Shown here: positions 45,043 through 52,726 of the stretch, one piece after another | Layout: each line of letters starts with the position of its first letter | Numbering within the stretch: position 1 is the first letter of the stretch | Assembly (NCBI GenBank): GCA_021157965.1 | Contig: JAGGVO010000034.1 | Span: forward strand, 1-64,000 | Origin: Candidatus Neomarinimicrobiota bacterium | GTDB lineage: Bacteria > Fidelibacterota > Fidelibacteria > Fidelibacterales > Fidelibacteraceae | Direction of reading: 5' to 3' | Length of the DNA: 64,000 nucleotides | Made by a program: the position numbers and the translations under genes | Notes under the pieces: model-generated | What the model saw: the letters and a program-made list of their open reading frames with translations, nothing else | Told to the model about the DNA's origin: nothing | The model's database searches: none

Positions 45043-45675
45043 CTATTCAGGATTATACAAGCCGCCGGTTTCTTTTAGCCATTGTGCGATAGATTCAACC
45101 GCCCGGGTTTTATCATTATCCGAAATATCCAGGGTCAACACCGGAAGGATGGATCTTTCAATATAAGATTTCATAATCATCTGTTCCTTTTGAAAAACAG
45201 AGAGGTCATCATATTGTTTTGGATTACCGGAAACAGTCAGCCGTTCTTTTCTGGCTGATTCAAAAGATTCCGGAGAGCGGGTAAGAAATACCATGTGAAA
45301 ACCCAAAGCATTCAGTCGCTTTTCAAGGTTGCTAAAATCATAGTCAATTCCATGATGAATTTTCTGGTACACCTGTGTAGATATGTGAAAACGGTCGATG
45401 ATCCACGAGTAATACTTTTGAAGTTCAAAAAGCCTGATCCAGGTTTGATAGGTTTCCATCGCTTTTGATGCCTCTTCGGGTAAAAAATTAATAAGACCGC
45501 GTCCCCAGGGGAAATTGGTAAAGGCGCACCATTCGGCAGAAATAAGAGGACTATGATATCTGTATTTTCTTGGACCGACAATTTCAGGATGTTCGTTAAG
45601 AAGAAAGGCAATGTCGGTTTTGAATGTCAGGCGGGTGCCTTCAAGAATGATTTTAGGTATGAGTTTTTTTTCCAT
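45043..45675 (-). CDS. Thymidylate-kinase-like protein with degenerate P-loop
   Basis: 210 residues. LEGTRLTFKTDIAFLLNEHP stands where dTMP kinases have EGxDGAGKST: the first Gly and the K-T survive but the second Gly is Phe. WIIDRFHISTQVYQ resembles the D-R-x-x-x-S-x-x-x-Y-Q signature, and FLTRSPESFESARKERL the LDV-PE-x-x-x-x-R-x-x-R lid region. The fold is therefore TMPK-like, but ATP binding is doubtful. It may be a phosphotransferase of other substrate or a non-catalytic relative. It is alone, facing away from the tRNA pair. Confidence 0.6.
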   Translation of the reverse strand: MEKKLIPKIILEGTRLTFKTDIAFLLNEHPEIVGPRKYRYHSPLISAEWCAFTNFPWGRGLINFLPEEASKAMETYQTWIRLFELQKYYSWIIDRFHISTQVYQKIHHGIDYDFSNLEKRLNALGFHMVFLTRSPESFESARKERLTVSGNPKQYDDLSVFQKEQMIMKSYIERSILPVLTLDISDNDKTRAVESIAQWLKETGGLYNPE

Positions 45676-45830
45676 GGAATCTCCTGATAGTCAGACAAAT
45701 TTATGGAAGCATTTCATGAAGAAAAAAAGAAAGATAGATTTTGCAAAAGGTCAAAAATGGCTTTTAAAGAATTCATAAAAGATTGATTTTCAGGATAGGA
45801 AATGTTAAGCTATCAAGCTTTTGAAAAGTT

Positions 45831-45903
45831 GGTGACGTACCCAAGTGGCTAAGGGGGAGGTCTGCAAAACCTTTATTCGCCGGTTCGAATCCGGCCGTCA
45901 CCT
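45831..45903 (+). tRNA. tRNA-Cys (GCA)
   Basis: 73 nt. The acceptor stem GGTGACG pairs with CGTCACC, the discriminator is T, and the anticodon loop CTGCAAA holds GCA. The T loop GGTTCGAATCC is intact. CCA is not encoded. tRNA-Leu follows after 7 bases, so the two are one transcript. Confidence 0.95.
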
Positions 45904-45910
45904 CTTGTTT

Positions 45911-45995
45911 GCCGAAGTGGCGGAATTGGCAGACGCAAGGGACTTAAAATCCCTCGGAGATTATCTCCGTGCCGGTTCAAGTCCGGCCTTCGGTA
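45911..45995 (+). tRNA. tRNA-Leu (UAA)
   Basis: 85 nt with a long variable arm (CGGAGATTATCTCCG), as class II Leu tRNAs have. The anticodon stem-loop GGGACTTAAAATCCC carries TAA. Acceptor GCCGAAG pairs with CTTCGGT, giving a G-U first pair; discriminator A. CCA is not encoded. A terminator follows at 46046. Confidence 0.94.
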
Positions 45996-46045
45996 CACAA
46001 GTAAAGTCCTGACAATCAATCACGTATGAGAATCAGGCAAAACAT

Positions 46046-46076
46046 AAAGCCCCTGTCGATACGGCCGGGGCTTTGT
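46046..46076 (+). terminator. Terminator after the tRNA pair
   Basis: AAAGCCCC (46046-46053) pairs with GGGGCTTT (46067-46074) around a 13-base loop, ending in TTTG. It would end the tRNA-Cys/tRNA-Leu transcript about 50 bases after tRNA-Leu. Confidence 0.75.
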
Positions 46077-46391
46077 TATATTTGTATCTATTTTTTATAG
46101 AAGTAACGGGATAAATACGGGTATGATAAAAATATAATACTATGATATGGTGTTTTTAGCAACATGGATGAAATGTTAATTTTTAAAATTTTATCCTAAT
46201 TTAATCCAATCCGAAAAACTATTGATCAGGTTGGAAATCGGTGACAGTTTTATATAACCTTGTAAAATCGATAGCGTATTATTCTTTCTGTAATAAAGCC
46301 ACTGCTATTAAAAAACATTCCTGAATAGCCCTTAATCATGAATTAAAAATGAATTTCATGAAGTGATAATTAAATTTCGTATGAACTATTT

Positions 46392-46420
46392 TTGCACAAG
46401 TTCTAAAAATTCGGTATACT
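46392..46420 (+). promoter_or_regulatory. Sigma-70-type promoter upstream of the RAYT gene
   Basis: TTGCAC (46392-46397) and TATACT (46415-46420) are separated by exactly 17 bases. The predicted start near 46428 leaves a leader of about 140 bases before the transposase ATG at 46570. The -35 word recurs as TTGCACAA at 46457, with a poor -10. Confidence 0.55.
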
Positions 46421-46492
46421 ATTATTAGAGGGTCAAAAGCTAAAAATATATTTTTTTTGCACAAACACTCTATTTAATGATGTATATTTTTA

Positions 46493-46526
46493 ATGATAAT
46501 TTGTATTTGTATGTATAAATTATCAT
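46493..46526 (+). promoter_or_regulatory. Inverted repeat in the RAYT leader
   Basis: ATGATAATTT (46493-46502) and AAATTATCAT (46517-46526) are perfect 10-bp arms around a 14-base AT-rich loop, 43 bases before the transposase start. It could be a regulator site or a leader hairpin. It is not the palindrome seen inside the transposase gene. Confidence 0.45.
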
Positions 46527-46569
46527 AGTATGCGAATTGGGTTTTCTGTTAATTTATCAGGGGCCGGAC

Positions 46570-47145
46570 ATGAGAAAATACGATCGGGAAAAATACCACC
46601 GCCGTTCCATCCGGTTGAAGGGATACGATTATTCACAGGCCGGGGCGTATTATGTGACCATGTGTACCCAAAACCGGGAATGTTTATTTGGGGAAATTGT
46701 GAATGGGAAAATGCGATTAAATGAATACGGGCAAATTGTCCAACAATGTTGGATGGAAATCCCGCAACATTATCAAAATGTACAATTGGATGAATATGTG
46801 GTCATGCCGAATCATGTGCATGGTATTATTATCATCAATGAATCCGATATATCCACCGTAGGGGCAATTCATGAATTGCCCCTACGGCATGAATTGCCCC
46901 TACGTCATGAATTGCCCCATTCACGTGAACAACGCCGTAATATGTTATTGCCGAAAATCATTGGACGATTCAAAATGAATGTTGCCAAACCCATCAATAG
47001 AATACGTCAAACACCAGGAATATCCGTTTGGCAACGCAATTATTACGAACACATTATCCGAAATGAAAATGAATTAAACCGTATTCGGCATTACATCATC
47101 AACAATCCGTTACATTGGAAAACAGACGATAATTTTGGTGAATGA
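46570..47145 (+). mobile_element. REP-associated tyrosine transposase (RAYT), Y1/IS200-like HUH family
   Basis: 191 residues from the ATG at 46570; the frame opens at 46537, but conserved sequence starts at RKYDREKYHRRSIRLKGYDY. His82-V-His84 in MPNHVHGIIII is the HUH metal site, and Tyr158/Tyr159 in QRNYYEHIIRN the DNA-linking tyrosine. RAYTs move or maintain short REP palindromes. Between the two motifs is an added segment VGAIHELPLRHELPLRHELP encoded by a palindrome plus 18-base repeats (separate entry). GTAACC/GTGACCATG and other blocks are near-identical in the broken copy downstream. The gene looks intact. Confidence 0.87.
46856..46922. repeat. Perfect palindrome with three in-frame 18-base repeats inside the RAYT gene
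   Basis: 46856-46887 is a perfect 32-base palindrome: CCGTAGGGGCAATTCA followed by its exact reverse complement. Its right half is the first of three direct 18-base units (46870, 46888, 46906), each reading CATGAATTGCCCCTACG plus one base; the third decays after GCCCC. Each unit is six codons, H-E-L-P-L-R, so the insert keeps the reading frame. It has the form of a REP/MITE-type palindrome that landed and was then tandemly copied within a coding gene. Confidence 0.85.
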
Positions 47146-47499
47146 CACCAACAAAAAACAACCCCGAATACCATCACCGCCGTTCCATCCGGTTGAAGGG
47201 ATACGATTATTCACAGGCCGGGGCGTATTTTGTAACCATGTGCACCCAAAACCGGGAATGTTTGTTTGGGGAAATTGTTGATGGGAAAAATAATGTTGAA
47301 TGATGTAGGACGGATGATTCAAACCGTATGGGATGAAATCCCCGTGTATTACCCAGGCATCGATGTGGATGCATTCGTCGTCATGCCCAATCATGTGCAC
47401 GGTATTATTATCATCAATGAATCCGATATATCCACCGTGGGGGCAATTCAAGAATTACCCCTACAGCTTTTGTTTGAAATTGCATATCTAAACCCATAA
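47142..47499 (+). pseudogene. Frameshifted and truncated second RAYT copy
   Basis: It starts on an ATG that overlaps the stop of the first copy (ATGA at 47142) and repeats YHHRRSIRLKGYDYSQAGAY almost exactly. An extra A in the run near 47285-47290 shifts the frame: the first frame stops at 47303 while the second frame continues MLNDVGRMIQTVWDEIP to MPNHVHGIIIINESDIS. Similarity ends at a diverged copy of the palindrome (about 47434-47467, VGAIQELPLQ); the tyrosine half is missing. The HUH histidines remain, but no functional transposase can be made. Confidence 0.85.
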
Positions 47500-47557
47500 T
47501 TTTCGGAAACGAATGTAAGATGTTGAATAAAAGACAGGGAGAAAAGGGAAAATACGT

Positions 47558-48127
47558 ATGAAGAGTATGATTCTTGTTCTTGTTTTTCTCATGATAACAG
47601 CTGTATCCTCGGGATACGGTCAAACAGTATCGGAAAGTGATGACGTTATTGAATATAAACATGCAGTTGATTTTTGTCCCCTGTCACCGGTAATGGGCAT
47701 TTATGCAATCCACTACACATACCGGTTCTCGCGTGAAAGTGAATTCATTATTGCTCCGTCTTATATGAACATTGAGTATGAGGATGTGGGGCATACCGAT
47801 GCTCCCGGATTCATTGTAGGATACCGCAGATATTTATGGAAAAATTTACATATCGATTACCAGTTGATGCCTATGTGGGATCGCTATTATTCTGAAGAAG
47901 AGAGTAAAACGTATCCTGTGGGTTTTGATTTGTGGAATGAATTCCGCCTGGGGTATTCGTTTGATTTTAAAGTCAAAAAGATTCCCCTTTTTCTGAATGT
48001 CCAGTGGCCTTTTGGATTTGCACTCTATTCGGATCCCGATGGGAAGCCTGAATCTTTTAAGGAACGGGCTGAAGAGAATCCATTCTTCTATTTTCCGCCA
48101 CTCTTTTTTATAGGTTTCCGGTTTTAA
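47558..48127 (+). CDS. Predicted outer-membrane protein of unknown function
   Basis: 189 residues. A signal peptide (MKSMILVLVFLMITAVSSGYG, cleavage near 21) is followed by alternating strands with aromatic belts (IYAIHYTYRFSRESEFIIAP, GFIVGYRRYLWKNLHIDYQL) and a C-terminal Phe (FFIGFRF), as in small outer-membrane barrels. I recognise no specific family. It lies 58 bases after the broken RAYT copy, and the lipoprotein gene follows 35 bases later. Confidence 0.7.
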   Translation: MKSMILVLVFLMITAVSSGYGQTVSESDDVIEYKHAVDFCPLSPVMGIYAIHYTYRFSRESEFIIAPSYMNIEYEDVGHTDAPGFIVGYRRYLWKNLHIDYQLMPMWDRYYSEEESKTYPVGFDLWNEFRLGYSFDFKVKKIPLFLNVQWPFGFALYSDPDGKPESFKERAEENPFFYFPPLFFIGFRF

Positions 48128-48162
48128 ATGTGCCGTACCACAAAATTTATAAAGGATTCTTC

Positions 48163-48981
48163 ATGAAATATCCCTTATTCCTCCTTTTATTGTTCGCGTC
48201 CTGCAGTATGCATAAGATGATAGAGCAGGAAAAAGCGGAGATCTTATCTTCCGTTAAGGAAGGCGAAGCACCAATTGTTACAGAAGAACGCATTCAATCT
48301 TTGCCGGAACCCGTCAAAAAATGGCTGAAAACCACGGGAATTGTGGGCAGACCTGAAATCCGACGGGGGTGGCTCAGTCAATCGGCACAGATGACAATGA
48401 AACCGGATCAGAAAAAATGGTATACGGCAAAGGCAAAACAGCTTTTTACGACGGATCCGCCTGCGTTTCTCTGGACTGTGAGAATGAAGATGAACCCTCT
48501 GATCTCAATTAAAGGCAGGGATAAATTTATAAATGGCAAAGGGGAAATGCGCATCCGTATGAATTCCCTCATCAATGTAGTACATGAGACGGGAGAGAAG
48601 ATTGATGAAGGGACACTTCAACGCTATCTTGGAGAAATTGTCTGGTATCCTACGGCAGCCCTGAGTCCGTATATCACTTGGGAGAGCATCGATGAGTTTT
48701 CGGCAAAAGCAACAATGCGATACAATGGAACGGAAGGAAGCGGGACATTTTACTTTAATGAAAAGGGCGATTTTATCAGGTTCAGTGCCATGCGTTACAA
48801 GGAAAATACATCAGATACCAGGCGGTATGAATGGATTATATCCGTCCGGAAATATGCCGTGATGGATGGTGTTAAAATTCCCGTCGAAATGGATGCAACC
48901 TGGAAACTGGAGGATGGGGACTGGACATGGCTGAAACTCACCATCGATAAAATAATCTACGATCAAGATAAGCAAGAGTAA
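48163..48981 (+). CDS. DUF6544-like lipoprotein
   Basis: 272 residues from the ATG at 48163, which has AAAGGATTCTTC upstream; a GTG at 48130 in frame would bury the signal sequence. MKYPLFLLLLFASCSMHK has a lipobox ending in Cys. The mature protein reads SLPEPVKKWLKTTGIVGRPE, RGWLSQSAQMTMKPDQKKW and LGEIVWYPTAALSPYITWE, a pattern I associate with the DUF6544 (formerly DUF6920) family, whose function is unknown. It is probably co-transcribed with the barrel gene before it. Confidence 0.62.
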   Translation: MKYPLFLLLLFASCSMHKMIEQEKAEILSSVKEGEAPIVTEERIQSLPEPVKKWLKTTGIVGRPEIRRGWLSQSAQMTMKPDQKKWYTAKAKQLFTTDPPAFLWTVRMKMNPLISIKGRDKFINGKGEMRIRMNSLINVVHETGEKIDEGTLQRYLGEIVWYPTAALSPYITWESIDEFSAKATMRYNGTEGSGTFYFNEKGDFIRFSAMRYKENTSDTRRYEWIISVRKYAVMDGVKIPVEMDATWKLEDGDWTWLKLTIDKIIYDQDKQE

Positions 48982-49113
48982 ACTCATGAGAGGTTGATAC
49001 AATATACGCTTTTGATACTTGTCAGTTATGTTATTATTTTCTAACATAGTTAAAATTAAATAATAAGGGATACAGCCCATCAGCTGTAAAATTCCGTTAA
49101 ACGTCGAAATGCC

Positions 49114-50292
49114 ATGAAATATAACTTTGATGAAATCATTGACCGCCACGGTACGAACTCCCTGAAATGGGATAGCCGGAAATTGCTAATCAATCTTGGA
49201 TTTACAGAACGGTATGATGATGAAACCATTCCTCTTTTTTTGGCGGATATGGATTTTACATGTCCCAAACCGGTTCTGGCTGCCCTGCATGCAAGAGTGG
49301 AACAAAAAATGTTCGGCTATACTTACCATCTATCAGATGACAGGTATATCAAAGCTTTACAGGGATGGTTCAAACGGCGGCATGGGTGGCAAATACACCC
49401 CGAATCGGTTGTGTATTCTCCCGGGACCGTTTTTGCCCTCCATGTTGCCGTCCGGGCTTTCACCCGTCCGGGAGATAAGGTTATTATCCAACGTCCGGTC
49501 TATGCGCCGTTTACATCGGCTGTAGAGCAAAACGGACGGGTTATCGCCAATAATGAACTGATTAATGATAAGGGATATTATCGGATCAATTTTAAGCAGT
49601 TGGAAACCCTGGCTTCTGATCCCTCAACAACCATGATGATCCTGTGCAGTCCCCATAATCCTGTTGGCCGTATCTGGACGCCTGAAGAACTTCAGAAAAT
49701 GGATGACATTTGCCAAAAAAACGGGGTTTTACTGGTCAGTGATGAAATTCACGGGGATTTGATTCGGAAAAATGCTGTCTTTTATCCCCTTGCACAAGTG
49801 ACAGATACAGATAATGCCATTATTTGCACGGCGATTAATAAAACTTTCAATACAGCCGGACTCCATTGTTCAAATATTATTATAGATAATCCTGAATTAC
49901 GGAAAGCCTTTATGAATGAGATGGGCATCCAAAGCCCTTCTCCTTTTGCCATTTCCGCACTTATTGCTGCCTACAATGAAGGGGAGGAGTGGCTGGAACA
50001 GCTGAAAGAATACCTGGACAGCAACTTCGATTTTTTAGAAGCATTTTTAGAAAAACATTTGCCGGATGTACGGTTTCGCCGTCCTGAAGGGACTTACATT
50101 GCATGGCTGGATTTTTCAGGAACCGGTCTGTCACCGGAGGAAATTCATAATCGGATTTACAACCGGGCCAATGTCTTTCTTGAAGACGGAAAGATGTTTG
50201 GGGCCGGTTCAGAGTATTTTCAGCGTTTGTGTGTACCCACACCACGGAAAATACTGGAAAAAGCATTAATAAGAATTGCCGGGGTGTTTTGA
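49114..50292 (+). CDS. PatB/MalY family cystathionine beta-lyase-like enzyme
   Basis: 392 residues, PLP fold type I. The start MKYNFDEIIDRHGTNSLKWD is the typical PatB/MalY opening; LADMDFTCPKPVLAAL, SPHNPVGRIWTPEEL, VSDEIHGDL and Lys243 in AINKTFNTAGLHCSN complete the PLP site. Family members cleave C-S bonds of cystathionine or cysteine conjugates. No methionine or sulfur gene is adjacent. A GAGTGATGGGCAATGAGTAA word repeat follows the stop. Confidence 0.88.
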   Translation: MKYNFDEIIDRHGTNSLKWDSRKLLINLGFTERYDDETIPLFLADMDFTCPKPVLAALHARVEQKMFGYTYHLSDDRYIKALQGWFKRRHGWQIHPESVVYSPGTVFALHVAVRAFTRPGDKVIIQRPVYAPFTSAVEQNGRVIANNELINDKGYYRINFKQLETLASDPSTTMMILCSPHNPVGRIWTPEELQKMDDICQKNGVLLVSDEIHGDLIRKNAVFYPLAQVTDTDNAIICTAINKTFNTAGLHCSNIIIDNPELRKAFMNEMGIQSPSPFAISALIAAYNEGEEWLEQLKEYLDSNFDFLEAFLEKHLPDVRFRRPEGTYIAWLDFSGTGLSPEEIHNRIYNRANVFLEDGKMFGAGSEYFQRLCVPTPRKILEKALIRIAGVF

Positions 50293-50335
50293 GTGATGGG
50301 CAATGAGTAAGAGTTTTGAATTGTGAGTTTGCTTG
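50293..50335 (+). repeat. Post-stop low-complexity word repeat
   Basis: Directly after the stop, GTGATGGGCAATGAGTAAGA and TTTTGAATTGTGAGTTTG repeat GAGT-type words. The style matches 6385-6445 after asnS. A further 130 bases to the next start show nothing clear. Confidence 0.45.
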
Positions 50336-50468
50336 GGTGCATCAATTGAAGTCCTAAAATTCATCATTGTTTTCTTGCTTTTGAAAATTTCATCCACTTC
50401 GCACATGGTTTCCGGCATCACCAGGGACACACGGTTCTACAGTCTTCAACAACAAAAAAGGGACAACT

Positions 50469-52439
50469 TTGCAGCATTTCTTCAAAACATTATCGTTCAT
50501 CCTGCTTTTGCATGTTATGCTTATTGCACAACCATGGCAACAGAATGATGCTATTTTCAATCCCAGTGGCGTACCCAGTCTGATGTTTTCCCATCCCCGT
50601 TTTGCCGACTTGGATGAGGATGGGGATTTTGATATGATATTGGGGAATATGAGTGATAAACCTCTTTTCCTGGAGAATGTTGGGACGGCATCGTCTCCGA
50701 AATTTCAGGTCGGTTCAGATGATATTTTTTCCCTTGTATCTTCGTTAGACGCAGAAGCAGGTGTAATGGCCGATATAAACGGAGATGGGAAACCTGATTT
50801 TATTACAGGTGGATATACCGGGCTGCATCTCTATAAAAATGCAGGTGTTCCTGAATTTCCCATTTTTGTGAAAGAAGAAGGATATTTCTCCGGAATAAAT
50901 GCCGGATCTTATCCTGTACCGGATTTGGGAGATGTTGATAACGACGGTGATTTGGATTTGGTATTGGGATTCAGCGAAGACGGTTCGGTAAAAATATATT
51001 TTAACACGGGGAATGATTCCGTGGCCCGGTTTTCAGACAATAATACCCTTTTTATCGGGGATGTGGGACTCTATGCTTATCCGGTTTTTTGCGATATGGA
51101 TACCGATGGAAATTTGGATATCCTGACAGGCCGTGACGGACACGGGTTTGCCTATTATAGAAATACAGGGGATGCTGCAAATGGTGTCTGGCATCCCGAT
51201 GCTATCCCTTTTGACGGTATCGGGAGCGATACGTATTTTAACTCACCGGGGGTTGCAGATTTAAACGGAGACGGCAAATTGGACCTTGTATATGGTTCAG
51301 GATCGGGACCTCTGAATTATTTTCGGAATACAGGTACGGCACAAACACCCGCCTGGACACGGAATACAACTCTTTTTGGCGGTACTTTAGACGTAGGAGG
51401 GGCCTCTAACCCCGTTTTTTACGACTATGATTTTGACGGAGATCAGGATTTATTCAGTGGAAGCAATCTGGGTGATATCAAATATTATGAAAATACCGGG
51501 ACCGCTTATTCTCCTGCATGGAAAGAGAAAAGCAGTTCTTTTGCGGGCTTAAAGCATTCTATCTATGCTGCCGTGACAATCGGCGACGTCAATCAGGATA
51601 GTCTGCCCGATGCCATCGTAGGTGATTTAAGCGGCAATCTCTATTTCCATAAAAATACCGGAAGCGGCTTTATTCTCCAAAGCGATGTCCTGTCACATAT
51701 CTCTCTTGGCGGCTGGTCTGTACCGCGACTGGTGGATATGGACGGTGACGGCGATCTGGATCTGGTTACCGGAAATGAAGCGGGAAATCTGTTTTATTTT
51801 GAGAATCAGGGGACACCGGATAATCCCGACTGGGTGGAAATTGCGGACTATTTTAACGGTATTGATGTGGGATCCAACTGTGTTCCGTCTGTTGCAGATT
51901 TTACCGGAAATGGCAGATTGGATGTCCTGACGGGAAATATGTGGCGGGAATTGAATTTTTTTACCTTTCAGGACAGTGTGTGGCAGGAAGATACAACTTT
52001 TTTTACCGGAATTGCCGGTGGACAAAATACGTCGCCGGCTTTAATCGATATGGATGGTGACGGAGATCAGGACCTGGTTTTGGGATGTTATGAAGGAACA
52101 TTCAGTTATTATGAAAACAAGGCAGGTACAACAAGTCTGACGAATCAACACATAATTTTTCCGGATGACTTTGGGTTGAAAAACTATCCAAACCCCTTTA
52201 ACGCCTCTACAACAATAGAATTTACCCTATCCATGACAACCCCCGTTTATTTGACGATCTTTGATCTGAGGGGCCGTGAGGTCTGTTCCTGGCGGTTTTC
52301 CGAACTTAGCCGGGGTGTCCATACACTGAATTGGGACGGTTTTAGTCAGGATGGTTCTCCGGCAGGTTCCGGTGTCTATATCTGTCAGATACGTACCCCG
52401 GAACATGTTTTATCCAAAAAAATGATTCTTTTAAAGTAG
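50469..52439 (+). CDS. Secreted FG-GAP/VCBS-repeat protein with C-terminal sorting tail
   Basis: 656 residues. A signal peptide (about 1-20, LSFILLLHVMLIAQ) precedes many FG-GAP/VCBS-like repeats of the form D-x-D-x-D-G-D-x-D-L-x-x-G (FADLDEDGDFDMILGN, MADINGDGKPDFITGG, LGDVDNDGDLDLVLGF and more), predicted to fold into a calcium-binding beta propeller. The end is a type A sorting domain: LKNYPNPFNASTTIEF, GVHTLNWDG, GSGVYICQI and a final KKMILLK. It should be exported and attached or released at the surface. The target is unknown, perhaps carbohydrate or protein. Confidence 0.88.
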   Translation: MQHFFKTLSFILLLHVMLIAQPWQQNDAIFNPSGVPSLMFSHPRFADLDEDGDFDMILGNMSDKPLFLENVGTASSPKFQVGSDDIFSLVSSLDAEAGVMADINGDGKPDFITGGYTGLHLYKNAGVPEFPIFVKEEGYFSGINAGSYPVPDLGDVDNDGDLDLVLGFSEDGSVKIYFNTGNDSVARFSDNNTLFIGDVGLYAYPVFCDMDTDGNLDILTGRDGHGFAYYRNTGDAANGVWHPDAIPFDGIGSDTYFNSPGVADLNGDGKLDLVYGSGSGPLNYFRNTGTAQTPAWTRNTTLFGGTLDVGGASNPVFYDYDFDGDQDLFSGSNLGDIKYYENTGTAYSPAWKEKSSSFAGLKHSIYAAVTIGDVNQDSLPDAIVGDLSGNLYFHKNTGSGFILQSDVLSHISLGGWSVPRLVDMDGDGDLDLVTGNEAGNLFYFENQGTPDNPDWVEIADYFNGIDVGSNCVPSVADFTGNGRLDVLTGNMWRELNFFTFQDSVWQEDTTFFTGIAGGQNTSPALIDMDGDGDQDLVLGCYEGTFSYYENKAGTTSLTNQHIIFPDDFGLKNYPNPFNASTTIEFTLSMTTPVYLTIFDLRGREVCSWRFSELSRGVHTLNWDGFSQDGSPAGSGVYICQIRTPEHVLSKKMILLK

Positions 52440-52458
52440 TATAGGTGAAAAAAAATAG

Positions 52459-52711
52459 ATGGTTGACATTATCAATGTAAAAAAGGTTAAAAAAGGGTTT
52501 GAAGTTGGAATCCACTGCATTCACGAAGTATGTGGAAATATATACAGGAACCTGTTACTTGAACATGGAGCACAATGTGCCGGAATCACTGGTTTTCACA
52601 ATAACCATGGATCCGGACAATTACTATGAAAAATACGGGTGGATTCGCGTGGAAAATGGTATTGATCTTTTCTCCGGTAAGCCATCCCGCATTTATTACC
52701 AGGAATTCTAA
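52459..52711 (+). other. Two overlapping candidate small frames before the S9 peptidase
   Basis: One frame runs 52459-52629 (56 residues, MVDIINVKKVKKGFEVGIHC to HNNHGSGQLL). Another runs from a TTG at 52499 to 52711 (70 residues, ending GIDLFSGKPSRIYYQEF). Both have fairly protein-like composition and neither has a strong ribosome site. They could be two halves of one frameshifted gene, or one could be real; I recognise neither. The S9 peptidase has its own AAGAAGG site after them. Confidence 0.25.
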
Positions 52712-52726
52712 AGAAGGAATAATACC

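Larger units (their letters stand above)
46077..46569. other. AT-rich non-genic stretch between tRNA-Leu and the RAYT gene
   Basis: About 490 bases, clearly more AT-rich than the surrounding genes, with no coding frame over 40 codons of convincing content. It holds a good promoter at 46392-46420, a second TTGCACAA copy at 46457-46464, and an inverted repeat at 46493-46526. The position just after a tRNA array and before a transposase suggests an insertion-prone zone, but no attachment-site repeat of the tRNA end is seen. Confidence 0.5.

Noticed and set aside
45783-45811. Possible tRNA promoter TTGATT-17-TAAGCT
   Set aside because: The -10 matches only 3 of 6 consensus bases; position fits but evidence is poor.
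46856-46922. Tandem 18-base units read as a CRISPR-like array
   Set aside because: The units are adjacent without spacers and are in-frame in a transposase gene, so this is a coding repeat from a palindrome.
47110-47451. A minus-strand frame of 113 codons over the broken RAYT copy
   Set aside because: It is antisense to clearly homologous RAYT sequence and has no independent support.
49027-49048. TATGTTA/TAACATA hairpin after the DUF6544-like gene
   Set aside because: Seven AT-rich pairs and no T run; not distinguishable from chance.
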